64,000 nucleotides of DNA from Bog-473 sp963850095 (GTDB lineage: Bacteria; Actinomycetota; Acidimicrobiia; Acidimicrobiales; RAAP-2), in the NCBI GenBank assembly GCA_963850095.1, contig CAWKJX010000004.1, forward strand, positions 726,805 through 790,804, written 5' to 3'. The notes below the pieces were generated by a model that made no database searches, had not been told where the DNA came from, and saw only the letters and a list, made by a program, of their open reading frames with translations. Position numbers and translations under genes: made by a program. The number at the start of each line of letters is the position of its first letter. Within the stretch, counting starts at the first letter, position 1. This document shows, in pieces, positions 25,787 through 34,841 of this stretch.

Positions 25787-26386
25787 ATGGAGACGATCGG
25801 CTTTCTCGAGCATCCCTTGGTCAACCCGGAGGCACAAGCAATCTTTGACGAAGACGTCGAGGAGGTCGGCTACGTAATGAACGTCTCGAGGTTGTGGGCT
25901 TACAGCCCGGGTCTGGTGACGGGCCTCTTCGACCTGATGCGCCGATCCATCTCCGAGCACGAACTGAGCTTTCGCCACCGGGGCATATTGGTCGCGGCAT
26001 GTGCCTCAACACTTGGTGACTCCTACTGCTCGGTCGCCTGGGGTTCGAAGCTGGCCGCTGTGTCTGATCCTGAGATTGCTGCTGGGGTGATTCACGGTGG
26101 CGACGAAGGGCTGACCGACCAAGAGCGAGCCATGGCTACGTGGGCCCGAAAGGCTGCGAGCGACCCGAATGGCACGGCCGAGGAAGACGTCGACGTTCTC
26201 CGTTCAGTCGGATTCGACGACAAGCAGATATTCGCCATTACGGTGTTCATTGCGTTACGGCTGGCATTCTCGACGGTCAATGATGCGCTGGGCGTCGGGC
26301 CTGACGCGACTCTCTGCGCGAATGCGCCCGAAGCGGTCGTGAGCGCCGTTCGCTACGGCAGGCCAGCCACGGACCACACCGATTGA
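25787..26386 (+). CDS. Carboxymuconolactone decarboxylase/AhpD-like protein
   Basis: A 199-residue all-helical protein with the AhpD-like core: LSFRHRGILVAACASTLGDSYCSVAWGSKLA followed by LTDQERAMATWARKAASDP. The redox motif is altered: where AhpD has ExxCxxC(x3)H, this protein has DSYC-SVAW-G, so only one Cys remains and the His is replaced. That pattern is found in peroxidase-related and non-redox branches of the family. Of three possible starts, ATG 25787 is chosen because GAGAGGAG ends eight bases before it. Confidence 0.78.
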   Translation: METIGFLEHPLVNPEAQAIFDEDVEEVGYVMNVSRLWAYSPGLVTGLFDLMRRSISEHELSFRHRGILVAACASTLGDSYCSVAWGSKLAAVSDPEIAAGVIHGGDEGLTDQERAMATWARKAASDPNGTAEEDVDVLRSVGFDDKQIFAITVFIALRLAFSTVNDALGVGPDATLCANAPEAVVSAVRYGRPATDHTD

Positions 26387-26690
26387 TCGGGATGCCTCAT
26401 TTCGCCGGAACCCTGTGGCGCACCGCAAGTTGTCCAATAGGGCGGTGACAGGTGCGATTCAACTGTGTTCGACCGGGCCGACACGACGCCGGGCGTCAAC
26501 TCTGCTGGCTCGACACCCCACGCACTCGGACGAGCCGCCACTGTTGATTCTTGTCACACGTCGTGGTATCCGTGCGGGAGCGAACGTAACGTGCGGTCAG
26601 GCGACGGGTATGTGAATGGGACGTTTGTGTTTTCAGGTGTTCGACACCTTGGAATCGGATCTGCAGATTCAACCCTGACCTCCAAAGTCT
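26387..26690. other. Gene-free stretch between convergent genes
   Basis: About 300 bp between the stops of the CMD-like gene and the isocitrate-lyase-family gene. No perfect hairpin or coding frame supported. Confidence 0.45.
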
Positions 26691-27567
26691 TCAGTTTGAC
26701 GCGAATCGCGCGCCGACCTCGAGCCACGCGTGCAAGCCGACGGTCTCGAAGAGATCGTCCGGCGTCGAGATCGCGCCATCGAAAAGTATCGGCGGATGCA
26801 TCTCGGCCAGCGCGCCGATGGCGGCCCGGACTACTGGGGAGATGACAGCGAGTGGCCGGATGGCTAGCCGGTAGCCCCACGCGGCCAGCTCCTCGGGCTC
26901 GACCGGGGGCGACGATCCGTTCTCGACGATATTGAACATCACCGGTCCCTCGACCTCGCCAGGGATGCTCGAGACCTCGTCGATCGTCTGCGGAGCCTCG
27001 ATGAAGATCAGGTCAGCTCCTGCCTCGAAATAGGTGTTGGCGCGACGGACGGCCTCCGTGAAGCCGAGCGGGCCGCGGGCGTCGGTCCGAGCGATGAGCA
27101 CCAGGTCTGGGTCCGTCCGTGCCTCGATCGCTGCCCTAATCTTCTCCACGAACTCCTCGCTCGGGTATAACCGACTTGCCGCTCAGGTGCCCGCATCGTT
27201 TCGGAAACGTCTGGTCCTCGATATGAAGTCCGGCAACACCAGCACGCTCGTACTCGACGACGGTTCGCTGGACGTTGAGCGCATTGCCGAATCCGGTGTC
27301 GGCATCGGCCACGAGCGGGCCGGAGAGGATGCCGGCGAGGCGGGCGGCTTGGGTCGACATCTCGGTCATCGTGAGAAGTCCGAGGTCGGGCACACCCCCC
27401 ATGGTCATCGATACTGCCGCTCCCGACATGTAGGCCCCAGGGAATCCGTGTCGCTCGACCAGAGTCGCCGACAAAGCGTCATAGATGCCTGGCAGCACGG
27501 TCAGCTCGGGAGCGGCCAGCATGCGCCGAAGCGCCGATCGTGGTGATTCCTTCGGAATGGTGTTCAC
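26691..27567 (-). CDS. Isocitrate lyase/PEP mutase-superfamily enzyme (methylisocitrate-lyase-like), one frameshift
   Basis: A protein of about 290 residues. The N-terminal part has the superfamily metal and substrate segments LPGIYDALSATLVERHGFPG, PLVADADTGFGNALNVQRTV and the active-site signature LHIEDQTFPKRCGHL; the KRCGH motif indicates a lyase rather than a PEP mutase. The C-terminal part (VLIARTDARGPLGFTEAVRR…IFIEAPQTIDEV) lies in the next frame; the switch is near 27160 and the total is not a multiple of three. GTG 27567 follows a good AAGGAG site. The substrate is likely a 2-substituted malate or isocitrate (inference). Divergent from the GlcG/HbpS gene. Confidence 0.82.
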
Positions 27568-27744
27568 GCTGTCTCCTTGGATCCATCGACGCCGGTGGTC
27601 CGCCGCCGGCTTCCCGCTCAGCGAGGGCATTAGCTGGGCCTCATCCCACGGGGAGACCCTATAGTGCGAGTTCTGCGTCCCCGATTGTGCCGAGGGACGA
27701 CTTCAAGAACGGCAAACGCCGTGATGGCCCTAAGGAAGGCGGAC

Positions 27745-28176
27745 ATGACCGACAACGACATCATCTCTAAGTCCACGATCTCAGCCGACTTGGCCTCGCG
27801 CATCATCGACGCCGCCACTGCCAAGGCGGTGTCACTGGGCAAGGGGTTCGCCATTGCCATCGTCGACGACAGCGGGCTGCTGAAGGCCTTCAGTCGGATG
27901 GACTCGGCTCCCTTGATATCCATCCAGATCGCGCAGGACAAGGCCTACACCGCGGTCGGCTTCGGGATCCCGTCGCATGGCTGGTACGACTTCATCAAGG
28001 ACGATGCCCCCTTGGCGCTCGGCGCCCCGACCGGTATCGACCGGCTGGTCGTCTTCGGCGGTGGATATCCAATTGTTGTCGGAGAGGCGTTGGTGGGCGC
28101 GATCGGCGTAAGCGGTGGTCACTACAGCGAGGATATGCAGGTGGCAGAAGCCGGGTTGGGCGCGCTCACCCCCTGA
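27745..28176 (+). CDS. GlcG/HbpS (DUF336)-family protein
   Basis: A 143-residue protein with the family layout: helix IIDAATAKAVSLGKGFAIAIVDDSGLLKAF, then SAPLISIQIAQDKAYTAVGFG and the C-terminal GGGYPIVVGEALVGAIGVSGG. Members bind heme or small molecules and are often encoded beside oxidoreductases. ATG 27745 is supported by AAGGAAG about seven bases upstream. It shares a 177-bp divergent promoter region with the isocitrate-lyase-family gene, which suggests joint control. Confidence 0.88.
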   Translation: MTDNDIISKSTISADLASRIIDAATAKAVSLGKGFAIAIVDDSGLLKAFSRMDSAPLISIQIAQDKAYTAVGFGIPSHGWYDFIKDDAPLALGAPTGIDRLVVFGGGYPIVVGEALVGAIGVSGGHYSEDMQVAEAGLGALTP

Positions 28177-28319
28177 CAGCCTTCGCGAGGGCATGAACGG
28201 CTGAGCCATGCGAACCGAACGGCTGTACATCTCCAACCGTTCCTGCCTTGAAGAGGACCCGGTTCTTGGTCATTGGACCATCGAGTCGATGTCCGCCACG
28301 ATGTCCCACCGTTCACCGG

Positions 28320-28679
28320 TTACGTGGGCTGCTCACGGCCCTCGCTGCGCGCTTTCCAGAAGGCGCCTTCGTCATAGCCGTCACCGAATTCAGGGGCATT
28401 CCAGAGGTCCGATCCGTTCCAAATGTCTGAACCGTCCACCTGTAGTGCCTTGCAGAGCGCATTGAGCACGTCCACCAGGATCACAGCTCGAGCGCTCAAG
28501 TTGGTCCGCGCCACGGTTCTGTCTCGGATGTCTACAGCTCGCCTGACCGCCTCTAGGAGTAGTTTCGTGGGATCGTTCCCCGTCCGCTCCTGCCAACGAG
28601 GATCTTGCCACCTCCAGCCGTTCACGTGTTCAGGAGCCGCGGCTGATCGTCGTTGTTCACGACACCCAGATTCCCACAA
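28320..28679 (-). CDS. Hypothetical protein (up to 119 aa)
   Basis: The central region TKLLLEAVRRAVDIRDRTVARTNLSARAVILVDVLNALCK reads as two helices, followed by an acidic, aromatic tail (NGSDLWNAPEFGDGYDEGAFW). The first 35 residues are less convincing and the start is uncertain. No family recognised; it lies alone between the GlcG/HbpS gene and the MFS gene. Confidence 0.45.
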   Translation of the reverse strand: MWESGCREQRRSAAAPEHVNGWRWQDPRWQERTGNDPTKLLLEAVRRAVDIRDRTVARTNLSARAVILVDVLNALCKALQVDGSDIWNGSDLWNAPEFGDGYDEGAFWKARSEGREQPT

Positions 28680-28745
28680 GCCGTTGGCCCCGTCAGACCC
28701 GCGCTTCGACGAACTCAGTAGGTGTTGAGGCTCGGCTCGTGATAC

Positions 28746-29954
28746 TCAGACCGAGGGTTCGCTTGTATCTGCGCTCGCCACGGCGCGAGTGGGCATGGCC
28801 GAGCGCCGAATTCCCTTCGCCGTCAGAGTACCCAGCGCCACGATGCCGGTGAGTAGCGGGATCAGGAGGAGGGCGGTGTGCAGCGTCGTCGCGGATGCGA
28901 TTGCGCCGATCAGGACAGGTCCTACGACGAAGCCGGCCCAGCCGCAACCGGCCACCGAGGCGACCGCTCTTCCGGTGTTCACGTTGCCCACCGCTCCGGC
29001 CGCCCTGAAGGTCATCGGGATGACGCTTCCGAGTCCGAATCCGAGCAGGGCGAATCCAGCCAGCACGCTCACGGGACGGGCGATGACGAGACCGCCGGCG
29101 AACCCGAGCGTGGCGATGGCGGCGAGCAATGGGAGCAATCGGTAGGCGGCGAACCTGGTGAAGAGCCGATTGCCGGAGAGCCGAACGGCCAGCATGGCAA
29201 GGGCATAGATCGCAAACCCCATTCCGGCGACAAGTGGGACGACATGCAAGGAGTTGCGGAGGTAGACGGCGCCCCAATCGGCTGCGGCACCCTCGCAGAG
29301 CATGTCGGCGAAAGCGATGCCCCCAAGGACAACGAGCTCCCTTTGCAACATGCTGTGGCGCCCCGCGCCACTGGCATCCCAAAATCCGGGGTCATCGCCC
29401 GCCGGCTGATCGGGGATCATCCGGGTCGTGAGCCAGCCAACGACGAACAGGCACGGTACCGCTAGGGCCAGCAGCTGCTCGCTCAGCGAGACGCCCACTC
29501 CAACCGCACACGCTCCGATGACCGCACCAATCAGGGCGCCACTACTCCACGAGCCATGGAATCCCGGCATCAGCACCCGAGCGGAGAACCCTTCGACTGC
29601 GATTGCTTGGGTGTTCATCGACACGTCGAGCGCTCCCTGGAAGAGGCCCCAGAGCAGAAACGCGACGAAGAACGTTCCGAACGAACCAGTGAGCCCGATG
29701 AACGGTCCCGAGACGCAGTAACCGAGCAGGGCCAGGCGGACCATCGACCGGCTTCCTACTTTCGGCAGAATGCGGGCAGCCAAGACCACGGCCAGGATCG
29801 ATCCGATGGGGGCCCCGAGCAAGGCGAGGCCGAGTCGGCCGTCGCTAAGGCCGATGTGTTCTTTCAGCTGCGGTATGTGTGCTGTCCAGGAGGCGAACAG
29901 GAAGCCGTGTACGAAAAACACGGCGATGACGGCGACGCGAGGCCAGCGATCCAC
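28746..29954 (-). CDS. MFS transporter
   Basis: A 402-residue protein with twelve hydrophobic segments and the MFS layout: VFFVHGFLFASWTAHIPQL in helix 1, the loop 2-3 region ARILPKVGSRSMVRLALLG, LFQGALDVSMNTQAIAVE in helix 4 and GFHGSWSSGALIGAVIGAC in helix 5. These resemble the YbjJ/FucP-type group. It ends 42 bp downstream of the DeoR regulator's 3' end in the same direction order (regulator gene upstream), so the regulator may control it. Substrate unknown, sugar-type likely by the DeoR and HAD neighbours (inference). Confidence 0.85.
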   Translation of the reverse strand: MDRWPRVAVIAVFFVHGFLFASWTAHIPQLKEHIGLSDGRLGLALLGAPIGSILAVVLAARILPKVGSRSMVRLALLGYCVSGPFIGLTGSFGTFFVAFLLWGLFQGALDVSMNTQAIAVEGFSARVLMPGFHGSWSSGALIGAVIGACAVGVGVSLSEQLLALAVPCLFVVGWLTTRMIPDQPAGDDPGFWDASGAGRHSMLQRELVVLGGIAFADMLCEGAAADWGAVYLRNSLHVVPLVAGMGFAIYALAMLAVRLSGNRLFTRFAAYRLLPLLAAIATLGFAGGLVIARPVSVLAGFALLGFGLGSVIPMTFRAAGAVGNVNTGRAVASVAGCGWAGFVVGPVLIGAIASATTLHTALLLIPLLTGIVALGTLTAKGIRRSAMPTRAVASADTSEPSV

Positions 29955-29995
29955 CGACGCTGACGCCCTCTGTCGGGTTGAGTCCGGGGTCAGCG

Positions 29996-30763
29996 TCAGA
30001 CGCAGCGGACGTCGACTCCCGCCGCCCGCAACTCGTCCACGATCTGCTGATCGGCTCGGCCATCAGTGAGGAGGATGTCGATGTCGACGAGATCGCAGAC
30101 ATGGCCGAACGCCACGCGGCCCAGCTTCGAGGAATCGGCCACCGCGATGACCCGTTGCGAGGCTTTGGCGGCGGCCCGCTTGACCGCAGTCTCGGCGAGG
30201 AAGTGGGTGGTAATGCCCGCCTTGGCGTCGATGCCGCAAGGGCCCATCACGCACGTGTCGAATCGGAGCTGAGAAAAAGAGGGTTCGGTCAGACTCCCTG
30301 TCAACGACAGCTCTCCAGGACGGACTTCTCCACCCGGGAGGAGGAGTTTGATGCCCGGGCACTCGTGCAGCTCGAAGACTGGTCTAAGGGCGAGCGGCAT
30401 GACGGTCAATCGCCGACTGCGGAGTGCCCGTGCCACCTCCATGGCGGTGGTGCCACCGTCGAGGATGACCGTCTCGCCGTCGGCCAAGAGGCTGGCCGCA
30501 GCGGCGCCTATCGTCGCTTTGGCGTCGCTGAACTCGAGGGCTCGGATGCCGTACGGGGTCTCCTCGGCGCTGAGGAAGACACTCGTCGCCCCTCCGTGCA
30601 CACGTCGGAGCCCGCCACTGCGCTCCAACGACTCGAGATCTCGACGCACGGTCATCTCAGAGCAATCCAGGGCATCGGCCAGCTCCCCGACCAGCACTGG
30701 ACTGTGCTGGCGGAGCGCCTGCAGGATCATTTGGTGGCGAGTCTGCACATCCACGGTGTTCAT
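29996..30763 (-). CDS. DeoR-family transcriptional regulator
   Basis: A 255-residue regulator. The N-terminal DeoR helix-turn-helix is clear: VQTRHQMILQALRQHSPV, LADALDCSEMTVRRDLESLE and GGLRRVHGGA. The C-terminal sugar-phosphate-sensing domain has LADGETVILDGGTTAMEVAR, TGSLTEPSFSQLRFDTCVMG, VADSSKLGRVAF and DILLTDGRA. Such regulators are usually relieved by a phosphorylated sugar. ATG 30763 is seven bases from the ATACA-N5-TGTAT dyad. Upstream and divergent is a HAD hydrolase; downstream is an MFS transporter, forming a plausible sugar uptake and dephosphorylation locus. Confidence 0.92.
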   Translation of the reverse strand: MNTVDVQTRHQMILQALRQHSPVLVGELADALDCSEMTVRRDLESLERSGGLRRVHGGATSVFLSAEETPYGIRALEFSDAKATIGAAAASLLADGETVILDGGTTAMEVARALRSRRLTVMPLALRPVFELHECPGIKLLLPGGEVRPGELSLTGSLTEPSFSQLRFDTCVMGPCGIDAKAGITTHFLAETAVKRAAAKASQRVIAVADSSKLGRVAFGHVCDLVDIDILLTDGRADQQIVDELRAAGVDVRCV

Positions 30764-30769
30764 ATTAAC

Positions 30770-30784
30770 ATACAGAATGTGTAT
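30770..30784. promoter_or_regulatory. Operator candidate ATACA-N5-TGTAT
   Basis: A perfect five-base dyad between the divergent DeoR and HAD genes, overlapping AT-rich sequence that could form both -10 boxes. Likely the DeoR autoregulatory site; inferred from position and symmetry. Confidence 0.5.
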
Positions 30785-31432
30785 TCTCACATTGGTGCCG
30801 GGCAACCTCCGGTCGAGGCGGTGGTGTTCGACGTGGGCGGCGTCCTGCTCGATTGGAACCCCCGGCACCTCTACCGCAGGCTGTTCGTGGACGAAGCAGA
30901 GATGGAATGGTTCCTGGCCGAGATCTGTTCGCCCACGTGGCATGCGCTCCACGACCGCGGCGCGTCGACCGCGGCATCGTGCGCCGAGCTCGCTTCCAGG
31001 CATCCCGAACTCTCCAAGCTGATCTGGGCGTGGTCGGATCGCAGCGAGGAGATGATCGGCGGCGTCGACACCGGGTCGGTGGAGGTCCTCCGGGCGCTGA
31101 GAGAAACCGGGCTGCCCTGCTATGCCCTCACCAACATGGAGGCGGAAACGTATCCGCTCCGCCTCAAGCGATTTCCATTTCTCGGTTGGTTTGACGGTAC
31201 CGTCGTCTCCGGTCGAGAAGGTGTGGCGAAGCCAGAGCCCGCCATCTTCAGACGACTGCTCGACCGTTTCGGCTTGCCGCCGAACACGACCTTGATGATC
31301 GACGACAACAAGGAGAACCTCGAGGCGGCCAACAGGTTGGGGATCCAGACCACCTTGTTCTGCTCGGCCCACCAACTCCGAGCGGAGCTGGTCGCCCTCG
31401 GGCTTCTGGCCCGATCTGCACCAACGACATAG
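30779..31432 (+). CDS. HAD-superfamily (class IA) hydrolase
   Basis: A protein of about 205-217 residues with the four HAD motifs: VVFDVGGVLLDWNP (nucleophile Asp), CYALTNME (Thr), GVAKPEPAIFRRLL (Lys) and TTLMIDDNKENLEAA (Asp pair). The motif I form FDVGGVL is typical of the haloacid dehalogenase/epoxide-hydrolase-N subgroup. The start is uncertain: GTG 30779 overlaps the operator, and GTG 30821 would begin directly at the first strand. Probably dephosphorylates a small sugar or metabolite, judged from its DeoR and MFS neighbours. Confidence 0.85.
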   Translation: MYSHIGAGQPPVEAVVFDVGGVLLDWNPRHLYRRLFVDEAEMEWFLAEICSPTWHALHDRGASTAASCAELASRHPELSKLIWAWSDRSEEMIGGVDTGSVEVLRALRETGLPCYALTNMEAETYPLRLKRFPFLGWFDGTVVSGREGVAKPEPAIFRRLLDRFGLPPNTTLMIDDNKENLEAANRLGIQTTLFCSAHQLRAELVALGLLARSAPTT

Positions 31433-31636
31433 CGGAAAGAGCGACCATCACGCCACGAGCCGTGCCGTCGGCGGATGGCGGGTCGCAAAAGGGCCGCCGT
31501 ATGGTGGGTAGTCCACGGTGTCGAAGGGTCGTCCCGAACGACGTTGCAGGGTGGGCGCGTCCGCGAATTACGGGCTTCGTTCAGCTTGCAGCGTCACTTA
31601 TGTCAAGCTCATGGGGTGCGCGCTCGGACGCAAGGT

Positions 31637-31999
31637 ATGTGGTGGGGATGCGCCATCGAAGCGCCCGATCCGCAGGCCTTGGCGACGTTTTACTCTGAAC
31701 TGCTCGGATGGCCCATCGGTCACCACGAACCGGGGACGACCATCCTCGCCGCGCCCGAAGAGTCGATCTACATCGTGTTCCAAGAAGCAAACGGCTACCG
31801 CGCCCCGGTGTGGCCTCCGACAAATGAAGCCCAGCGTCCGATGATGCACCTGGATTTCCAGGTAGGCGACCTCGACTCCGCAGTCGCTGAGGCGGTTGCG
31901 CTCGGAGCAACCGTGGCTGCGCATCAGCCGCGGGAGACTGTCCGAGTGCTCTTCGATCCGGCTGGGCATCCCTTCTGCCTCTGCCGAGACGACGACTGA
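31637..31999 (+). CDS. VOC (glyoxalase/bleomycin-resistance)-family protein
   Basis: A 120-residue single VOC module: WGCAIEAPDPQALATFYSELLGW at the start, HLDFQVGDLDSAVAEAVALGA in the second half and VLFDPAGHPFCLCRDD at the end, matching the paired beta-alpha-beta-beta-beta units with the final GHPFCL block. ATG 31637 is preferred; GTG 31616 would add seven residues. Substrate unknown; no neighbour hints. Confidence 0.85.
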   Translation: MWWGCAIEAPDPQALATFYSELLGWPIGHHEPGTTILAAPEESIYIVFQEANGYRAPVWPPTNEAQRPMMHLDFQVGDLDSAVAEAVALGATVAAHQPRETVRVLFDPAGHPFCLCRDDD

Positions 32000-32021
32000 C
32001 CGTGGGTCTGCCCCCGGTTCA

Positions 32022-32594
32022 CTAACGGGAGGATGGGGCGTGCTGAGAATGGCCCCATGCGGTGCCGGATACGGACTCGGGCCGGTTCCATGAGCGGTTC
32101 CACCAGCGGGGGTTCCGCAGGGCTTCGCGTTCCATCCAGGCGAAGTGCTCCTTGGCCGCCGGCCGGATCGCGATGACTGCGAGGATCCCAGCGAGGACGA
32201 AGGGCAGGTGCCGACGGGGCGTGTCCCGGGCTGCGGCGAGAACTCCGGCCCCGGCCCAGGCGTAGAGCACAGCGTTGTAGACGGGCATGATCGACGCCGG
32301 TAAGCCCTCGGCCTCGGTGAGGACGGGCACAGCCTGGCGGACCTGCCAGGGGAACAGGGTGAAATGCAGCAGCGGCGTCATGATGGCGACGCCGGCACCG
32401 AAGGCGAGGAGCCGCTCGGGCGGCTCTTTGCGGGTGGCGGCGTAGAGCCAGCCCGCGTCCATGGCGGTCGAGGCGGCCAGCGCGCCGGCGAATCCGGTCT
32501 GCGCCTGGCCGATGATGCCGGTCCCGAGGGCCAGTTCCAGGACCTGGTGGGTGGTGGTCATCGAGCCGGCGAGCAAGTGCCCCCGTCGGGTCAT
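32022..32594 (-). CDS. Membrane protein of unknown function (about 190 aa)
   Basis: Four to five hydrophobic segments: ELALGTGIIGQAQTGFAGALAAST, LLAFGAGVAIMTPLLHFTLF, IMPVYNAVLYAWAGAGVLAAA and LPFVLAGILAVIAI, with a charged C-terminus ending SGTAWGHSQHAPSSR. ATG 32594 (MTRRGHLLAG) is the likeliest start. No family recognised. Confidence 0.6.
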   Translation of the reverse strand: MTRRGHLLAGSMTTTHQVLELALGTGIIGQAQTGFAGALAASTAMDAGWLYAATRKEPPERLLAFGAGVAIMTPLLHFTLFPWQVRQAVPVLTEAEGLPASIMPVYNAVLYAWAGAGVLAAARDTPRRHLPFVLAGILAVIAIRPAAKEHFAWMEREALRNPRWWNRSWNRPESVSGTAWGHSQHAPSSR

Positions 32595-32604
32595 GGGTGC
32601 CACG

Positions 32605-32925
32605 TTATGCCTTGTCAGGCCACGTTGGGCCTGTAGCCACGAGAAACGCCGAGGCACACAGCACAACGACGGCTGAGGCTGTGACCAGTGAGAATTGCGA
32701 TCGTTGGCGCCGGCGAAGAGGACGCCGCCCTAAAGCGCTACCGTGTTGTTGCACGACACGGATTCGGCGACATCCGACGCCACCGCACCCCGAGTCCGAC
32801 GGCTCGCGCGAAATTGTTTCTGCCCTGTGACGACGGTGGTCGGCGAGTGACATCACGATGAGCGGCAAGCTCGCTAGTGCGACGGCCAGAACCATGAGGG
32901 GAATGCTGATTATGAAGAGCGCCAT
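32605..32925 (-). CDS. Possible small two-helix membrane protein
   Basis: A 106-residue frame starts MALFIISIPLMVLAVALASLPLIVM, has a basic loop, and ends with a second hydrophobic stretch LVTASAVVVLCASAFLVAT. The loop is arginine-rich and less convincing, and a plus-strand frame overlaps. It ends 11 bp before the start of the membrane protein at 32594 on the same strand. Confidence 0.35.
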   Translation of the reverse strand: MALFIISIPLMVLAVALASLPLIVMSLADHRRHRAETISREPSDSGCGGVGCRRIRVVQQHGSALGRRPLRRRQRSQFSLVTASAVVVLCASAFLVATGPTWPDKA

Positions 32926-33186
32926 TGATTTTGTGGGAACCCTAGGGAGTGGGTTCCTCCTCCTGGCAGCCATGCTGACGGGCGGAGGTAGAACGGATGT
33001 CAAGAGCCCAGTAGTGGTTCCTGAGCATCGCATTGCAGCTTTGTGAACGAGCCAGACTTGTGCAGGTCGTTGCTGTGGAGTCTGGGAATCCTGAGCCCGA
33101 GATGAGGGGCCGCACGGCCCAGACGGTCCGAATGCCCAGATATGTACCGGAGGGCGCCGGCTCCTTACTGCCAAATCCGAAGTGCG

Positions 33187-33219
33187 AATCGGGGGTGGCG
33201 TGCGCCGCCACCCCCGATT
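33187..33219 (-). terminator. Strong hairpin terminator after the beta-helix gene
   Basis: Perfect 14-bp arms (AATCGGGGGTGGCG at 33187-33200 and its complement at 33206-33219) around a five-base loop, 16 bp past the stop of the minus-strand gene ending at 33235. Its near-symmetry could stop transcripts from both strands. Confidence 0.8.
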
Positions 33220-33234
33220 GCCCTGTCGGCCGCC

Positions 33235-34462
33235 TTAGCTGTACGTGGAGTGCGTCGTTGTAAAGGTCGGGTTATTGCCGAAGCCCAAGTAGTTGGGTGG
33301 GGCGACCGAGACGCCTGCCGGGTTGTCGGGGACAAGGAGGCCTGGGTCGGAGTTGTTGGAAAATGCGCTGTTGGCGACTGTCGTTGGTCCGTCCCACACG
33401 AGCATTCCGCCACCCGTGGCGGCCGCGGAGTTACCCGTCACGATGCTGTGGTTGATCTGCATCGGACCCCCCCCAGCAAAGATGCCTCCGCCAACGAATG
33501 CCGCACTGTTGGCTCGCACAATGGAATAGTTGAGTGTCGTCGGACCCGTGTTGGACAGCCCGTTGGACAGCCCCCCACCGCCGCGCGAAGAACTCCGACC
33601 CGCCCGTTGAAGAGTTATTCGAGACCACGGACACGTTGAGCGTCGCCGTGCCGTTGTTTTCGATCCCGCCGCCGCTTGAGCTGGTGTTACCCAACACGGT
33701 CGAAAAGTTGAGCGTCGCCGTGCCTTTATTCTCGATCCCGCCACCGTTGTTGACAGTGGTGTTGCCCGACACGATCGAAACGTTGAGCGTCATGACCGCT
33801 TGTCCGTCGTTCGGGATGCCACCGCCGTCAAAGGACCCCCCGACGTTGTTCGACACGACGGAATAGTTGAGGGTCAGGCTGCCGGGAGCACCTGTACAGA
33901 GACCGAAGGCATGGAGACTGGCGCCGCAATTGAAGATGCCGCCGCCGTCGCCATTTGCGGCGGTGTTGTTCGACACTGTCGAATTGTTCAGGGTCAACTG
34001 ACCCATGTTGAACAGCCGCCGCCTGCGCCGCAGACGCGGTGTTGTGCGTCACGGTCGAGTGGTTCAGGGTCAACTGACCGCCGTTCCAGAGGCCACCGCC
34101 AAGGCCGTCGATACCAACGCCGTCCTGGATAACCAGGTTGTTCAAGACCACGGTTCCAGCCATGACGTTGAGCGTCGCCCCGTACTGGTGTCGGACCGCC
34201 GCCACCGTCGAGAGTCGCGGGGCCGCGACAGCGTCAAGTCCTTGTTGATGTAGAAGTTCCCCGTGCAGGTTCCGTCGACCAGGAGCGTCGAGCCGGCCGC
34301 CGCGGCGTAGATCGCATCCTGCAAGTTGTCGGCCGGGCAGTTCACCGTGATCCCGGCGGGGCTCGCGCCTGCGGGGACCGCACCCGAAACGGCCAGAGAA
34401 CCGCCCGCCATCAGACTCGCAGTGGCCGCAACGAATAGAACACATGAGCGAAAGAAACGCAT
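33235..34462 (-). CDS. Secreted right-handed beta-helix protein, frameshifted
   Basis: A signal peptide (MRFFRSCVLFVAATASLMAG) starts at ATG 34462 behind GGGAGGGGG. After it come parallel beta-helix repeats of about 25 residues with the pattern LTLN-x-S-x-V-S-x-N-T-x(4)-GGGI, for example SLTLNYSVVSNNVGG and ATLNFSTVLGNTSSSGGGI. The repeats continue through four frames with switches near 34200, 34010 and 33590. It ends VAPPNYLGFGNNPTFTTTHS. Such proteins are exported and many have no known ligand. The repetitive, homopolymer-rich DNA makes both true slippage and sequencing indels plausible. Confidence 0.75.
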
Positions 34463-34841
34463 CGTCAGTCCCCCTCCCGGTTCGGCGGCGACGGATCGCC
34501 GTAAGTGCGTTCCCTCCGAACGCAAGGCGAGCATGACACAGATGGGATACATCCGCCTCGCAATAATCGAGTGAGTTCCAGCCAGCCAACGCACAAAATG
34601 CCCGGTCTGCGCTCGGCGCGCTTGTGCCTCGTCGGCGGGGCCAAGCGCAGAACAACGGTTCGGGAATCGGGAAACTGTCCCAGATCGTGTAGCGACGACT
34701 GCGACTGAAGGCGACCCGACCGCCGGGACAGTGGCGGTTGGGCAACTATGAGCCCACCGTGTCAGCGGAGGCTTGCGTTAAGCGGGGTCGTCGCAAGGTA
34801 GACATGTGTCCTTCGCGGCTCGGGGACGAACGGAGCAACCA
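34463..34841. other. Divergent intergenic region of 379 bp
   Basis: Lies between the beta-helix gene (minus) and the secreted protein at 34842 (plus). It should carry both promoters; I see no operator or gene. Confidence 0.45.

Noticed and set aside
27136..27567. PEP mutase (phosphonate biosynthesis) reading of the isocitrate-lyase-family gene
   Set aside because: The active-site segment is KRCGH, typical of lyases; the mutase signature EDKxFPKxNS is not present.
33187..33219. Attachment site or IS end at the 14-bp hairpin
   Set aside because: Position just past a stop codon fits a terminator, and no second copy was seen.
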